DNA of 64,000 bases from Carex sylvatica (Eukaryota > Streptophyta > Magnoliopsida > Poales > Cyperaceae): NCBI GenBank assembly GCA_964058845.1, contig CAXKVR010000033.1, forward strand, positions 94,787-158,786, in the 5' to 3' direction. The position numbers were made by a program, and so were the translations under genes. Positions 35,376-46,239 of this stretch are shown here, piece after piece (the first letter of the stretch is position 1; each line of letters starts with the position of its first letter). The notes below the pieces were generated by a model, which ran no database searches, was not told the DNA's origin, and worked only from the letters and a program-made list of their open reading frames with translations.

Positions 35376-35787
35376 AGTAAGGCTATGTTACTTCGAGAAT
35401 TAAATGGACTATTTTAATTCGCGCTCATATCTCTTATCTCTAGTTTCGAAATCCAAATAGCCGATCAAAATTATTAGATGTTTAATCCATATTAAAATGT
35501 GCTTGGAGACCAAATTATATATTTTTTGAATTTTTTTTACTATTTATTAAGATGGTTTGAAAATCGGTGTTTTTTAATGGTGCAGAATTTTAATAAAAAC
35601 AATAATTTTCAAACCATCTTAATAAATAGTAAAGAAATTTCAAAAAATATAAAATTTGATCTCCAAACACATTTTAATATAGATTAAACATCTAACGGTT
35701 TGGATCGGCTATTTGGACTTCGAAATTAGAGATATGAGCGCGAATTAAAATACCCCCATTAATTCGCGAAGTAGTGTAGCCTTACTC
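35376..35787. mobile_element. Foldback MITE, terminus type B
   Basis: Ends agtaaggctatgttacttc and the inverse of gaagtagtgtagccttact. A small insert (cttatctc) is present near 35432. Confidence 0.9.
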
Positions 35788-35864
35788 TATATATATACAC
35801 ACACACACATCCACACACATATATGTATGTATACATATATACATACATACATATATATATATAT

Positions 35865-36269
35865 AGTAAGGCTACGCTACTTCGCGAATTAAACGGGCTA
35901 TTTTAATTCGCGCTCATATCTCTAGTTTCGAAGTCCAAATAGCCGATCCAAACCATTAGATGTTTAATCTGTGTTAAAATGTGTTTGGATATCAAATTTT
36001 ATATTTTTTTGGTTTTTTTTTACTATTTATTAAGATGGTTTGAAAATTGCTGTTTTTTAATGGTGTAGAATTTTAATAAAAACAACAATTTTCAAATCAT
36101 CTTAATAAATAGTAAAAAAAATTTTAAAAATATAAAATTTCATCTCCAAACACATTTTAATATAGATTAAACATCTAACTGTTTGGATCGGCTATTTGGA
36201 CTTCAAAACTAGAGATATGAGCGTGAATTAAAACACTCCCATTAATTCACGAAGTAGCGTAGCCTTACT
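35865..36269. mobile_element. Foldback MITE, terminus type B
   Basis: Ends agtaaggctacgctacttc and its inverse. Complete arms with TA flanks. Confidence 0.9.
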
Positions 36270-36280
36270 ATATATATATA

Positions 36281-36676
36281 TGGGCTATGGTGCATTGCAA
36301 TGTATAGCCTCTTTTGTACGTTGGACTATAAATCACCGGATTCGAAGTCCAAATAACTGATCCAAACCGTTAATCTTGTTCTTTATATTAATATGTATTT
36401 GGAGACCAAATTTAACATTTTTTGCAATTTTTTTACTTTTAGATTTATTGAAAATCGCTGTTTTTTTATGGTTCAGATTTGTCTGAAAACAACAATTTTC
36501 AATAAATATAAAAAAGTATTAATTTTTTTAAAAAAAAAATGTAAAATTTGGTCTTCAGGCACATATTAATATAGAGAACAAGATGAACGGTTTGGATCGA
36601 TCATTTGAACTTTTAATCCAGTGATTTATAGTCCAATGTACAACAGAGTATATACATTGTAATACACCATAGCCCA
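36281..36676. mobile_element. Foldback MITE, terminus type C
   Basis: Ends tgggctatggtgcattgc and, inverted, tgggctatggtgtattac. The central stem uses an AGATTTATTGAAAATCGC variant in place of CTATTTATTAAGCC. Confidence 0.88.
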
Positions 36677-36720
36677 TCTCTCTCTTTATATATATATATA
36701 TAAAGAAAGAGAGAGAGAGA

Positions 36721-37139
36721 GAGAGTGACTAATGTGCATTCGTATGCAAATGGGTCGAAATACATACGGTCCAAATTTAAAATTTTAAAATTTAAAAAGT
36801 CGATCTGAACCGTTCATCTTGTTCTCCATATTAATAGGTGCTTGGAGATCAAATTTTACATTTTTCTGAATTTTTTACTATTTATTAAGCCACTTTGAAA
36901 ATTGTTGATTCAACGGTGGCTGTTAATTTTACTGTTTTGTGCAGTTACCATTGGATCAACAATTTTCAAAGTGGCTTAATAAATAGTAAAAAAATTCAGA
37001 AAAATGTAAAATTTGGTCTCCAAGAACATATTAATATGGAGAACAAGATGAACGGTTCAGATTGACTTTTTGGATTTTGAAATTTTAAATTTGAACCATA
37101 TGTATTTCGGCCCATATGCATACGAATGCACATTAGTCA

Positions 37140-37144
<5 letters not shown>
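36721..37144. mobile_element. Foldback MITE, terminus type D, complete copy
   Basis: Ends gagagtgactaatgtgcatt and its exact inverse. The core arms include GCTTGGAGATCAAATTTTAC and CAACGGTGGC. Flanks are GA and CT repeats. Confidence 0.92.
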
Positions 37145-37194
<50 letters not shown>

Positions 37195-37196
<2 letters not shown>

Positions 37197-37608
37197 TGGG
37201 CTATGGTACATTACAATGTATAGTCATTTTTTTGCAGTGGACCATAAATCACTGGATTCAAAGTCCAAATGACCGATCCATACCGTTCATCTTGTTCTCC
37301 ATATTAATATGTGTTTGGAGACCAAATTTTATATTTTTTGGAATTTTTTTACTATTTATTAAGCCACTTTGAAAATCGTTGATCCAATGGTGCCTTTTGA
37401 TTTTACTGTTACTGTTGGATCAATGATTTTAAAAGTGACTTAATAAATAGTAAAAAAAATTTAAAAAAAATGTAAAATTTGGTCTCCAAGCACAAATTAA
37501 TATGGAGAACAAGATGAATGGTTTGGATCGGTCATTTGGACTTTGAATCGATAATTTGTGGTTCAATGAACAAAAATATCTATGCATTGCAATGTACCAT
37601 AGCCCATC
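37195..37608. mobile_element. Foldback MITE, terminus type C
   Basis: Ends gatgggctatggtacatt and its inverse. Flanked by (TA)n on the left and CT/TA repeats on the right. Confidence 0.9.
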
Positions 37609-37614
37609 TCTCTC

Positions 37615-37650
<36 letters not shown>

Positions 37651-37652
<2 letters not shown>

Positions 37653-38386
37653 TGAGTTACGATACATTGCAATTTATAGCCTTCTTTGTACATAGCACTA
37701 TTGTTACGTTACGAAATTTTTACAATTAATTTTTAAATGTTTTAAAAGCAAGAATCAAAAATCGTGCTGACGAAATAGAAATTTAAATTTTAAAATAATG
37801 TTTCCCTTGATAAGCAAGTCTAATGTTGACTTTAAAATACGTTCCAAGTTCGGTAAGAATCGAAACCGCGTCAAAAATACAAAGTTTTGGACCTTTTTAG
37901 GTCCAGTGCGTCCGCACTGGTGGTGAGTGCGGATGATCGATCCGCATTAGATCATGTTTTTCTTTAAAAAGGTTTTCTAAAATTCTTCTAGTGCGTCCGA
38001 ACTGGTGCTGAGTGCGGATGGATGATCCGCACTGACTCAATTTCTATATTGAGTGAATTTTTCTGAAATCTGACAAGTTCTGAGTGCGGGTGACTTGACC
38101 CGCACTGAAATTTAATGCGGACACATTAGGCTCGAACTTTTTCTTGTTCAGTGCCGTCTTGATAAAAATTTGACTAAGTACTGAGTACGTCCGCACTGTA
38201 CGTGAGTGCGTCCGCACTGGGGTATTTTCCTGTGTTTTCTGATCTGTCGAAATTATGCCTAAGTGTTGAGTGCGGGTGGCCGATCCGCACTCAGATGATC
38301 TTGTTATATAATTCCAGATTTTTCTCTTTTTTCTTTCTCTCTTTCCCCTCCGCCCCTTTTCTCCCTGCTTGTGTGTGTTCTGCCAA

Positions 38387-38422
<36 letters not shown>

Positions 38423-40765
38423 CTCCAAGCCACTCCACAACTCACTAAAGCTCGAGAAATCGAAGGTGGGGCCGAGAAATTTGTCGTAGGTCTCTCCTAG
38501 CTCTCCCATTTGGTATTCCTTTATCTCATCTTCTCTCTCGAAACCTCAGATTTCTCGATTACTTGGATTTTCATTTTAAACCCGAGATTTATGTTTGAAT
38601 TGCTTGTAGACTAGCTCCTTGAGCTTCTTTGATTGTTATTTATCGATTATTTTCCCGATTTCACCTCGATTTTGGATTTCTATTTTTAGGGTTTTGTCCC
38701 AAATCCGAATTTTGAGAATAATCGTTAATCGATTAGTTTAATCCAACCAATTAGACTTGTAATCGGTAGGGTTACCTCTTGATCTTGAAATGCTAGAACA
38801 TGTAACGGTTAATTTGAGGTTTCGACCAAATTAGGGTTAATCAATCGGTAAACTGAATTGTTGTGGGAACCAAATTAGTGAACCGATAAATGAGTTGTTA
38901 CCAAATTGAGATCGTGTATGGTTTAGAAGACCCAAATGGAAATTGTGCGAAGAATTAGAGATTTTGAGTAAGAAAGAAGGAATTGATTAAGGAATGTGTA
39001 AGCCAATAAATGAACTCGAGTAAGTATCTCGACAGTTGAACCGGAATTAAATCAAGTATACGTGTAACATAGGTGTAGGCTCGGTTGAGCAAGAATTCGC
39101 GGGATAGTTCGAGACGTTTGATCCGTAATTACGCAATACGCTCGTCATACACAGGTGCGATATTTTTGGACTTGTTTGATATTTTATTTTCAGGAATTAA
39201 ACTGTTTATTCGTTTGTCATGTTGAATATCTAATTGATTGTATCATTGAATTGCGTAAATCATTTGCATAGCCCAATCAAATTAAACTCGAATTAACTTG
39301 ACTTGAATGATTTGCATACTGGTATGGTTGTTGGTTGTGTCGATCTGTTATGATCTGATTATAATTGAGAATCACCACGAATTGCTGATTGAGAAGGATT
39401 TACGAAATTGAGCTGTGATAGCTGACTTGGATCCGACGAATTTGAAAAGTTGAGTTGTGATAGCTGACTTTGATCCCAGGGTTCTTCTAGCGCTATAGGT
39501 GAACGGCCCTCATGGTTTTTCAGTAACGGTTAGAACGAGGGGTGGGTGATTATGTTGATTGTGATGGTGATTGTGATTGTGATTGTGGGTGACATGTGTA
39601 ACGTCTGTGGCTCGGTGGTATTTTTCTACGTGTTAATGCATTTGGACGATCAATTGAATATTATGAATATTGAAATGATTTCGAAGTGAATTTTCTTTAT
39701 ATGATTTGAACCAGACCTTAGGAAACGGTTAAGCCAAGCGATTACAGATGGGTATCAGATAATGGGTCCAGCTCAGTGGAACGTCTGTAGGTGTCAGTAA
39801 CCCTACGGACGAGGGTCAGAAAAAAGAGTCTAGCTCGAAAGAACATCTGTAGTTGCTACAAGCCCTAATAAATGAGTTAAGCCAAAGAAATGTGTTGTGT
39901 TTGAAATTCATCTTGGAAAATTCCGTTAACTGTGATTCCTTTGAATTGATTGTTGTCGAGCATATGCATCCCTTTAAATTATGAATATGTATCTGTTTGA
40001 ATTGCTATTGTATGAGTTTTATTTTTGAATATGGAGTTTGATTACAAGTCTAATAATCTAAACTGTGGCAAAATTCGTACTGAGAATTTATTCTCACCCC
40101 TACCCTTCGGGATATTTTACTGGTTCTAGTGCGACTGATTCTGGGGAGGCACACGAGTAGTAGGACTTTGGTAGTTTACTTTTATGTGACCCTAGATATT
40201 TTGTTGTATAGTTTTAGTGTAGGCCTTATGGTTAGTATCCGGATGAGATACTCTTGATGTATTAAACTCCGACCGACTGTGTACTCTGATATTTATAGTT
40301 AGAAACTTGGTTTTATTATTATTGTGTTGTGAATTAATGATTGAAATGTGAACCGCCTTGTAAGCGTACACGGAGTTGTATGCTTACGGTGGGAGACTGT
40401 CGCGACCCGTGGCCGCAGGGTGTGACAACTATAAATCACGTGATTCAAAGTCCAAATAATCGATCCAAACCGTTCATCTTGTTGTCCATATTAATATGTG
40501 TTTGGAGACCAAATTTTACATTTTTTGGAATTGTTTTACCTTTTTTTTAGATTTATTAAAAATCGCTCTTTTTTATGGTTCAAATTTGTTTGAAAATAAT
40601 GATTTTTAATAAATCTAAAAAAATAGTAAAAAAATTCCAAAAAATGTAAAATTTGGTCTCCAAACACATATTAATATGGACAACAAGATGAACGGTTTGG
40701 ATCGGTTATTTAGACTTTGAATCACATGATTTATAGTCCAATGTACAAAAAAGGCTATAGATTTT
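37651..40765. mobile_element. Foldback MITE, terminus type C, split by a solo LTR
   Basis: The left terminus is at 37651-37701 (gatgagttacgatacattg). The rest resumes at 40428 with actataaatcacgtgattc and both core arms. The join point is the 5-bp duplication ACTAT. The outer right terminus beyond ggctatag is lost. Confidence 0.88.
37702..40427. mobile_element. Solo LTR (2,726 bp) inside a MITE
   Basis: It starts TGTTACGTTACG and ends GGTGTGACA (TG...CA), with perfect 5-bp target duplications ACTAT at 37697-37701 and 40428-40432. The termini suit a Ty3-gypsy LTR. The left part carries several AGTGCG/CGCACT inverted motifs. No coding region remains. Confidence 0.9.
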
Positions 40766-40775
40766 ATATATATAT

Positions 40776-40893
40776 ATCTTGGATGTGATAGATTATCCCG
40801 TCCAGTAAAAAAATTCATTCTCTTAGATGAAACAAAACTCTAAAAAAAATAAAAATGCCACAGTGCTGGACGGGATAATCTATCCCGTTCAAG

Positions 40894-40895
<2 letters not shown>
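40776..40895. mobile_element. Short MITE (120 bp)
   Basis: Ends atcttggatgtgatagatta and, inverted, atcttgaacgggatagatta, continuing with TCCCGTCCAG on both arms. Flanks are (TA)n. It is not related to the 400-bp family. Confidence 0.8.
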
Positions 40896-40929
<34 letters not shown>

Positions 40930-40932
40930 GGA

Positions 40933-41333
40933 GATGGGTTATGGTACATTGCAATGTATAGCCTTTTTTACATTGCATTATAAATCACATGATTCAAATT
41001 CCAAATAACCGATCCAAATCATTCATCTTGTTGTCCATATTAATATGTGTTTGGAGACCAAATTTTATATTTTTTGGAATTATTTTTACTATTTTTTTAG
41101 ATTTATTAAAAATCATTATTTTCAAACAAATCTGGTCCATAAAAAACAGCAATATTCAATAAATCTAAAAAAATAGTAAAAAAATTTCAAAAAATGTAAA
41201 ATTTGGTCTCGAAACACATATTAATATGGACAACAAGATGAACGGTTTGGATCGATTATTTAGACTATGAATCACGTGATTTATAGTCCAATGTACAAAG
41301 AATGCTATACATTGCAATATACCATAGCCCATC
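40933..41333. mobile_element. Foldback MITE, terminus type C
   Basis: Ends gatgggttatggtacattg and, inverted, gatgggctatggtatattg. The stem is the AGATTTATTAAAAATC variant. Confidence 0.9.
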
Positions 41334-41351
41334 TCTCTCTCTCTCTCTCTT

Positions 41352-41536
41352 TCAAAATTCAAAAAGTCGATCTGAACCGTTCGTCTTATTCTTCATATTA
41401 ATATGTGCTTGGAGACCAAATTTTATATTTTTCTGAATTTTTTTACTATTTATTAAACCACTTTGAAAATTGTTGATTCAACAGTAGTTTAACAAAACAG
41501 TAAAATCAGCAGTCATCGTTGGATCAACAATTTTTT
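41352..41536. mobile_element. Foldback MITE fragment, type D
   Basis: Only one core arm and the central stem remain (tcaaaattcaaaaagtcgat to gttggatcaacaat). The second arm is lost before the unrelated sequence from 41540. Confidence 0.75.
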
Positions 41537-42679
41537 TGTTGAACCCAAATTGATTTGACTATTTTTCGATTAGCAAAAAAAGAAATTGAAATTTCATTTG
41601 TTCATGGTGCCTAGGTTCTCAGAGGGAAATTGATTCAAAATTTTCATGTGCACGTGGCACACAGAAAGTATTGGAAGAAATTTTTCAAGTGTCCCATAAG
41701 GAATTCAATTTGTCGATAAGATTAATCATCTTGGCATTTAAAAAAAAAAAACAGAGATAAGATTAAGCATCGTGATTGATATTTGAATTTCGTTAATATT
41801 GTATTTTAAATAAATTTAGTTGGAACTTAAAGAAAATAAATTTCGTCAGAGAATGAAGATGGTGGCGGCGAGGAATCAACGGAGCTAGGAAGCATGGTTG
41901 ATTCGGTGGTAGACATGGCGGAGAGAGCAATTGCAGTGCTAATTTTATTCACCGGAGAAAGAGAGGAAGGAGAATAAATCATGGTAACTTTATGAATTTT
42001 TTTTATAAACCATAAATAATTAAATGAAAGTTACGATATCAATATGATTGTTTTTAAAAATAAAAAATCATAAGTACTGAACGGACCGTTCGGTCCCACA
42101 GCTGCCTTTTCCCCAGACCGAACGGTCCGTTCGGTCTCAACTTTTTTTTTTTTTTCATTTTTTCTAATTCTTTTTCAATTTTTAACGACGGCTGCACAAT
42201 TTATGCCATAGAAGATCCACCTATTTTCACCAGACCGGACGGACCGTTCGGTCTCTATCTTCTTCTTTTTTTCTATTCAGCCCGTGGCTTCCTCCTTCTT
42301 CATTCTCTCTGCGTGCCTTCTTTCCCATTTCTTCTTTCTTACTTCATTCATTCTTTCTTCCTTCATCTAATTTTTTTTAACTCTCATAATTTGTGTGATT
42401 TTTCTTCTAATCACATAAGTTTGTTTATTTTTGAAAGAAGGACAATAAAAGCTTCAAATCTACAAATTTTGTTAGGTATATATTTAATTCTTTTATTTTT
42501 GTGAAATAATCCGTCATTATGAATAAATGATTAGAATAAAAGGTTTATATTGTAATTGTAGTATAGATAAATAGTTTATGTGTAGTTTTTTCTTTTTGTA
42601 GCAATAAATAATTTATGTGTATTTTTTTTAGTAGTATAAATAGTTTATGTTGGAATTGCAGTATAAAAAAATAGTTTAT

Positions 42680-43600
42680 GTAGTAATTTATTTGCATGTA
42701 TTTTTTTTTTTAGTGTAGATGCATGTAGTAATTGTTGAATGATTTTTTTATTTGCATGATTTATGTAGATGCATGGTTTATGTGCATGTAATTTTTTTTA
42801 GTGTAGATGATGCATGTAGTATTTTTTGGATTATTTATTTCATAATTATATAGATGCAGGATTTATTTGCATGTAGTTTTTTTTTAGTATAGATGCCTGT
42901 AGTAATTGTTGAATGATTTTTTTATTTGCATGTTTTATGTGCATGCAGTTTTTTTTAGTGTAGATGCATGTAGTAATTTTTGAATTATTTATTTTGTAAT
43001 TATATAGATGCAAGGTTTATTTGCATGTAGTTTTTTTTAGTGTAGATGCATATAGTAATTGTTGAATGATTTTTTTATTTGCATGATTTATGTAGATGCA
43101 TGATTTATGTGCATGTAGTGTTTTTTAGTGTAGATGCATGTAGTATTTTTTGAATTATTTATTTCGTAATTATGTAGATGCATGGTTTATTTGCATGTAG
43201 TTTTTTTTAGTGTAGATGCATGTAGTAATTGTTGAATTATTTTTTTATTTGCATGGTTTATATAGATGCATGGTTTATGTGCATGTAGTTTTTTTTAGTG
43301 TAGATCCATGTAGTATTTTTTGAATTATTTATTTTGTAATTATGTAGATGCATGGTTTATTTGCATGTAGTTTTTTTTAGTGTAGATGCATGTAGTAATT
43401 GTTGAATGATTTTTTTATTTGCATAGTTTATGTTGAAACATGGTTTATGTGCATGTAATTTTTTTTAGTGTAGATGCATGTAGTATTTTTTGAATTATTT
43501 ATTTCGTAATTATGTAGATGCATGGTTTATTTTCATGTAGTTTTTTTTTTTAGTGTAGATGCATATAGTAATTGTTGAATGATTTTTTTTAGTGTAGAAT
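42680..43600. repeat. Minisatellite of about 170-bp units in the left arm of the PMD element
   Basis: The phrase agtgtagatgcatgtagtaa followed by ttgttgaatga recurs at about 42711, 42886, 43037, 43208, 43378 and 43554. The right arm contains only the first unit, so the array expanded on one side only. Confidence 0.85.
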
Positions 43601-43703
43601 GAATGTTAATATTTGATTGGGTTTGCATGTCATCCATGTTAATATTGAATTGGATTTGCATGTTAATTTTTTTTGTATGTATTTATTTATATTGTAGTGA
43701 AAA

Positions 43704-44814
43704 ATGAAAGGTGAAATGCAAGGTGAAGAACCTTTATTGCAGTTGCCTCATGCACAACATCAATCACATGCAGCGACTGTAACGGTATTTGTTTAATATC
43801 AGTTTGAATTTAAATTTACTTATTAAATTTCTGAATTCAAATTTAATTTTTGGTTAAACTTTTTTTGTATGACAATTATCGTTCTAGCCTAATCATTGGT
43901 TGCGTCCTGGAGCTTCCCAAATGCACATTGACTATCACCAAAGTATGAAAGAAGGTTTGAAGAGCTTATGATGTATCAGATGGTCGAAGTCCATTGTTGT
44001 CAAATTGACAAAGGGTTGATCACTGCTCTTGTCGAGAGGTAGAGGCCCGAGATAAATAGTTTTCATCTTTCGGTGGGGGAGTGCACGGTGATATTGGAAG
44101 ATGTTAGCTGTTTGTGGGGCTTATCTGTTACCGGTAAAATATTTTTTGCTGCTAATTTATACTTTTGTTATTAATTGAAATTTTGTAGTAGTATAATTAT
44201 TTTTAACATCTATGTTTACAGGAAAGGCTATCTCTGGATGTACCGATGATAATTGGTCACAATTGATCCTAAATTGCCTAGGACATAAAGTGTATGATGG
44301 TTATGAATGGGATGAGAATGATTTTTATTATAAAAAGGTGGAGAATTCAGGTCAACCTAATGAGAAAATATCAATCTTACAAAACTATGTGTGTCTTGTA
44401 TGGTTGAGAACAAATTTTGCAAATAAGAAATTGGATGGAGTCAGTGACCAGCAGATAATCAATCAGCACACACGAGCATATGCAATGGAGTTGTTTGGGA
44501 CTATAATGTTTCTTGATGTGAATTCAAGTTCCGTTCGGTTAATGTATTTACAATTTCTGAAGGATTTGGGACCTCGAGGTGAAAACTACTATAACTGGGG
44601 AGGTGCTGTACTTGCATGCCTATATCGCGAGTTGTCACGGGCATGCAAATATAAAGCAAGTTCAATTAATGGTCTATTACTACTGCTTCAGATGTGGTCT
44701 TGGACTCGGTTTCCTATCGGTCGGCCCAGACCACATGATATACCATTTGACGGCGAACCAGTGGATGAGAGACGGGCATATGGAGCAAAATGGAGCATTC
44801 GGCATCTATATTAA
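43704..44814 (+). pseudogene. Plant mobile domain (PMD, MAIN/MAIL-like) gene, broken, inside a transposon
   Basis: Probable exons are 43704-43784, 43888-44133 and 44222-44814. The middle exon contains an in-frame stop after EGLKSL and a frame change, and TAG at 44040-44042 replaces the usual tryptophan of LVERW. The last exon keeps 197 residues of good PMD sequence: LRTNFANKKLD, TRAYAMELFGTIMFLD, NWGGAVLACLYRELSRACK, INGLLLLLQMWSWTRFPIGRP. The PMD occurs in MAIN/MAIL silencing and meristem-maintenance proteins and is often carried by plant transposons. The usual phosphatase-like or longer C-terminal parts are absent. Confidence 0.85.
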
Positions 44815-45850
44815 AATTCCAACAAAAGATCATTCAAAAATTACTACATGCATCTACACTAAAAAAACACTACATGCAAATAAATTACTACATAAACTAT
44901 TTTTTTATACTACAATTCCAGCATAAACTATTTATACTACTAAAAAAAATACACATAAACTATTTATACTATAAAAATAAAAAATTACACATAAACTATT
45001 TATTTATACTACAATTACAACATAAATCATTTATTCTAATCATTTATTCATAATTACGAATTATTTAACAAAAATAAAAGAATTAAATACATACCTAATG
45101 AAATTTGTAGATCTGAAGCTTTTATTGTTCTTCTTTAAAAAAATAAACAAACTTATGTGATTAGAATAAAAATCACACTAATTATGAGAGTTACAAAAAA
45201 AAAATAGATAAAGGAAGAAAGAATGAATGAAGCAAGAAAGAAGAAATGGGAAAGGAGGCACGCAGAGAGAAAGAAGAAGAAAGAAGGAAGAAGGAAGAAG
45301 GAGGAAGCCACGGGCTGAATAGAAAAAAAAAGATAGAGACCGAACCAACCGTCCGGTCTGGAGAACAAAGAATAGAGACCGAACGGTCCGTCTGGTCTGG
45401 AGAAAATAGGCGGATCTTGTGTGGCAGAAATTGTGCAGCCATCGTGAAAAATTAAAAAAGAATTGGAAAAATGAAAAAATGAAAAAAAAAATTGAGACCG
45501 AACGGACCGTTCAGTCTGGGGAAAAGGCAACTGTGGAACTGAACGGTCCGTTCGGTACTTATGGTTTTAAAAAAAAAAAACAATCATGTTGATATCGTAA
45601 ATTTCATTTAATTATTTATGGTTTATAAAAAAAAATTCAACTTCTTCATCCACGGGAGGAAATCAGAAGCGATCCCCTTGAATTGGAGAGGACAAATAGG
45701 TTCCGATTTCCAGCCTATTTTGTTCACTGGAGAGAAAGAAACAAAAAGTCGGAGGCAGACAAGAATATGAGACGTTCATTTAAACTGAGATATACAGTTC
45801 AGGATTTGGACCAAATTTGGAGGAAGAAATTTTGGAGCATTTGAACCCTC

Positions 45851-45881
<31 letters not shown>

Positions 45882-46099
45882 AGGTTGGCTACTATGCTTA
45901 TATAAGCATATCTCCACATATGCTTATGACTCATTTTTGTATTTTCAATGTCCAAATGGTCGATCGGAACCGTTCATGTTGTTCTCCATATTAATATGTG
46001 CTTGGAAACTAAATTTTATATTTTTTTGAATTTTTTTACTATTTATTAAGCCACTTTGAAAATCGCTGATCCAACGGTGGCTTCTGATTTTACTGTTTT
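45882..46099. mobile_element. Foldback MITE, terminus type A, left half only
   Basis: The left terminus aaggttggctactatgct and first core arm continue to CCAACGGTGGCTTCTG, then stop at about 46099. The second arm is missing. Confidence 0.85.
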
Positions 46100-46175
46100 C
46101 TGATATACACTCTAAACAAGAAAAAAATTTATTCACAAAATTATTTAAATAAAAAATATTAACATCTCTCCCTTA

Positions 46176-46233
46176 AAAATAAAAAATAAAAAATAAAAAA
46201 TAAAATAAAAAATAAAATAAAAAATAAAAAAAT
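46176..46233. repeat. (AAAAAT)n low-complexity repeat
   Basis: Tandem AAAAT/AAAAAT units. They are followed at 46237-46310 by a short GC-rich stretch containing two ccgccc...cctggcggt words. Confidence 0.8.
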
Positions 46234-46239
46234 TCGGGG

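Larger units (their letters stand above)
41994..45638. mobile_element. Long-TIR element (3.6 kb) carrying a plant-mobile-domain ORF
   Basis: The outer 0.75-0.8 kb on each side are inverted copies (about 41994-42755 and 44821-45638). They share ataaaccataaataattaaa at the ends, repeated CGAACGGNCCGTTCGG palindromes, an identical-style pyrimidine-rich tract and the start of a minisatellite. The centre holds a broken PMD gene. Very long inverted repeats plus a captured PMD gene suggest a non-autonomous Mutator-like element. Possible decayed 9-bp target duplications are aactttatg and aacttcttc. No transposase is present. Confidence 0.75.

Noticed and set aside
38044..38509. Open frames near 38.0-38.5 kb
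   Set aside because: They sit inside the solo LTR and contain low-complexity GA-repeat sequence only.
31032..41536. CRISPR array reading of the regularly spaced repeats
   Set aside because: The units are 400-bp hairpins separated by simple repeats in a plant nuclear genome; nothing resembles CRISPR repeat-spacer structure.
45153..45530. 125-codon minus-strand open frame rich in Phe and Ser
   Set aside because: It is the pyrimidine-rich right arm of the PMD element, not a gene.
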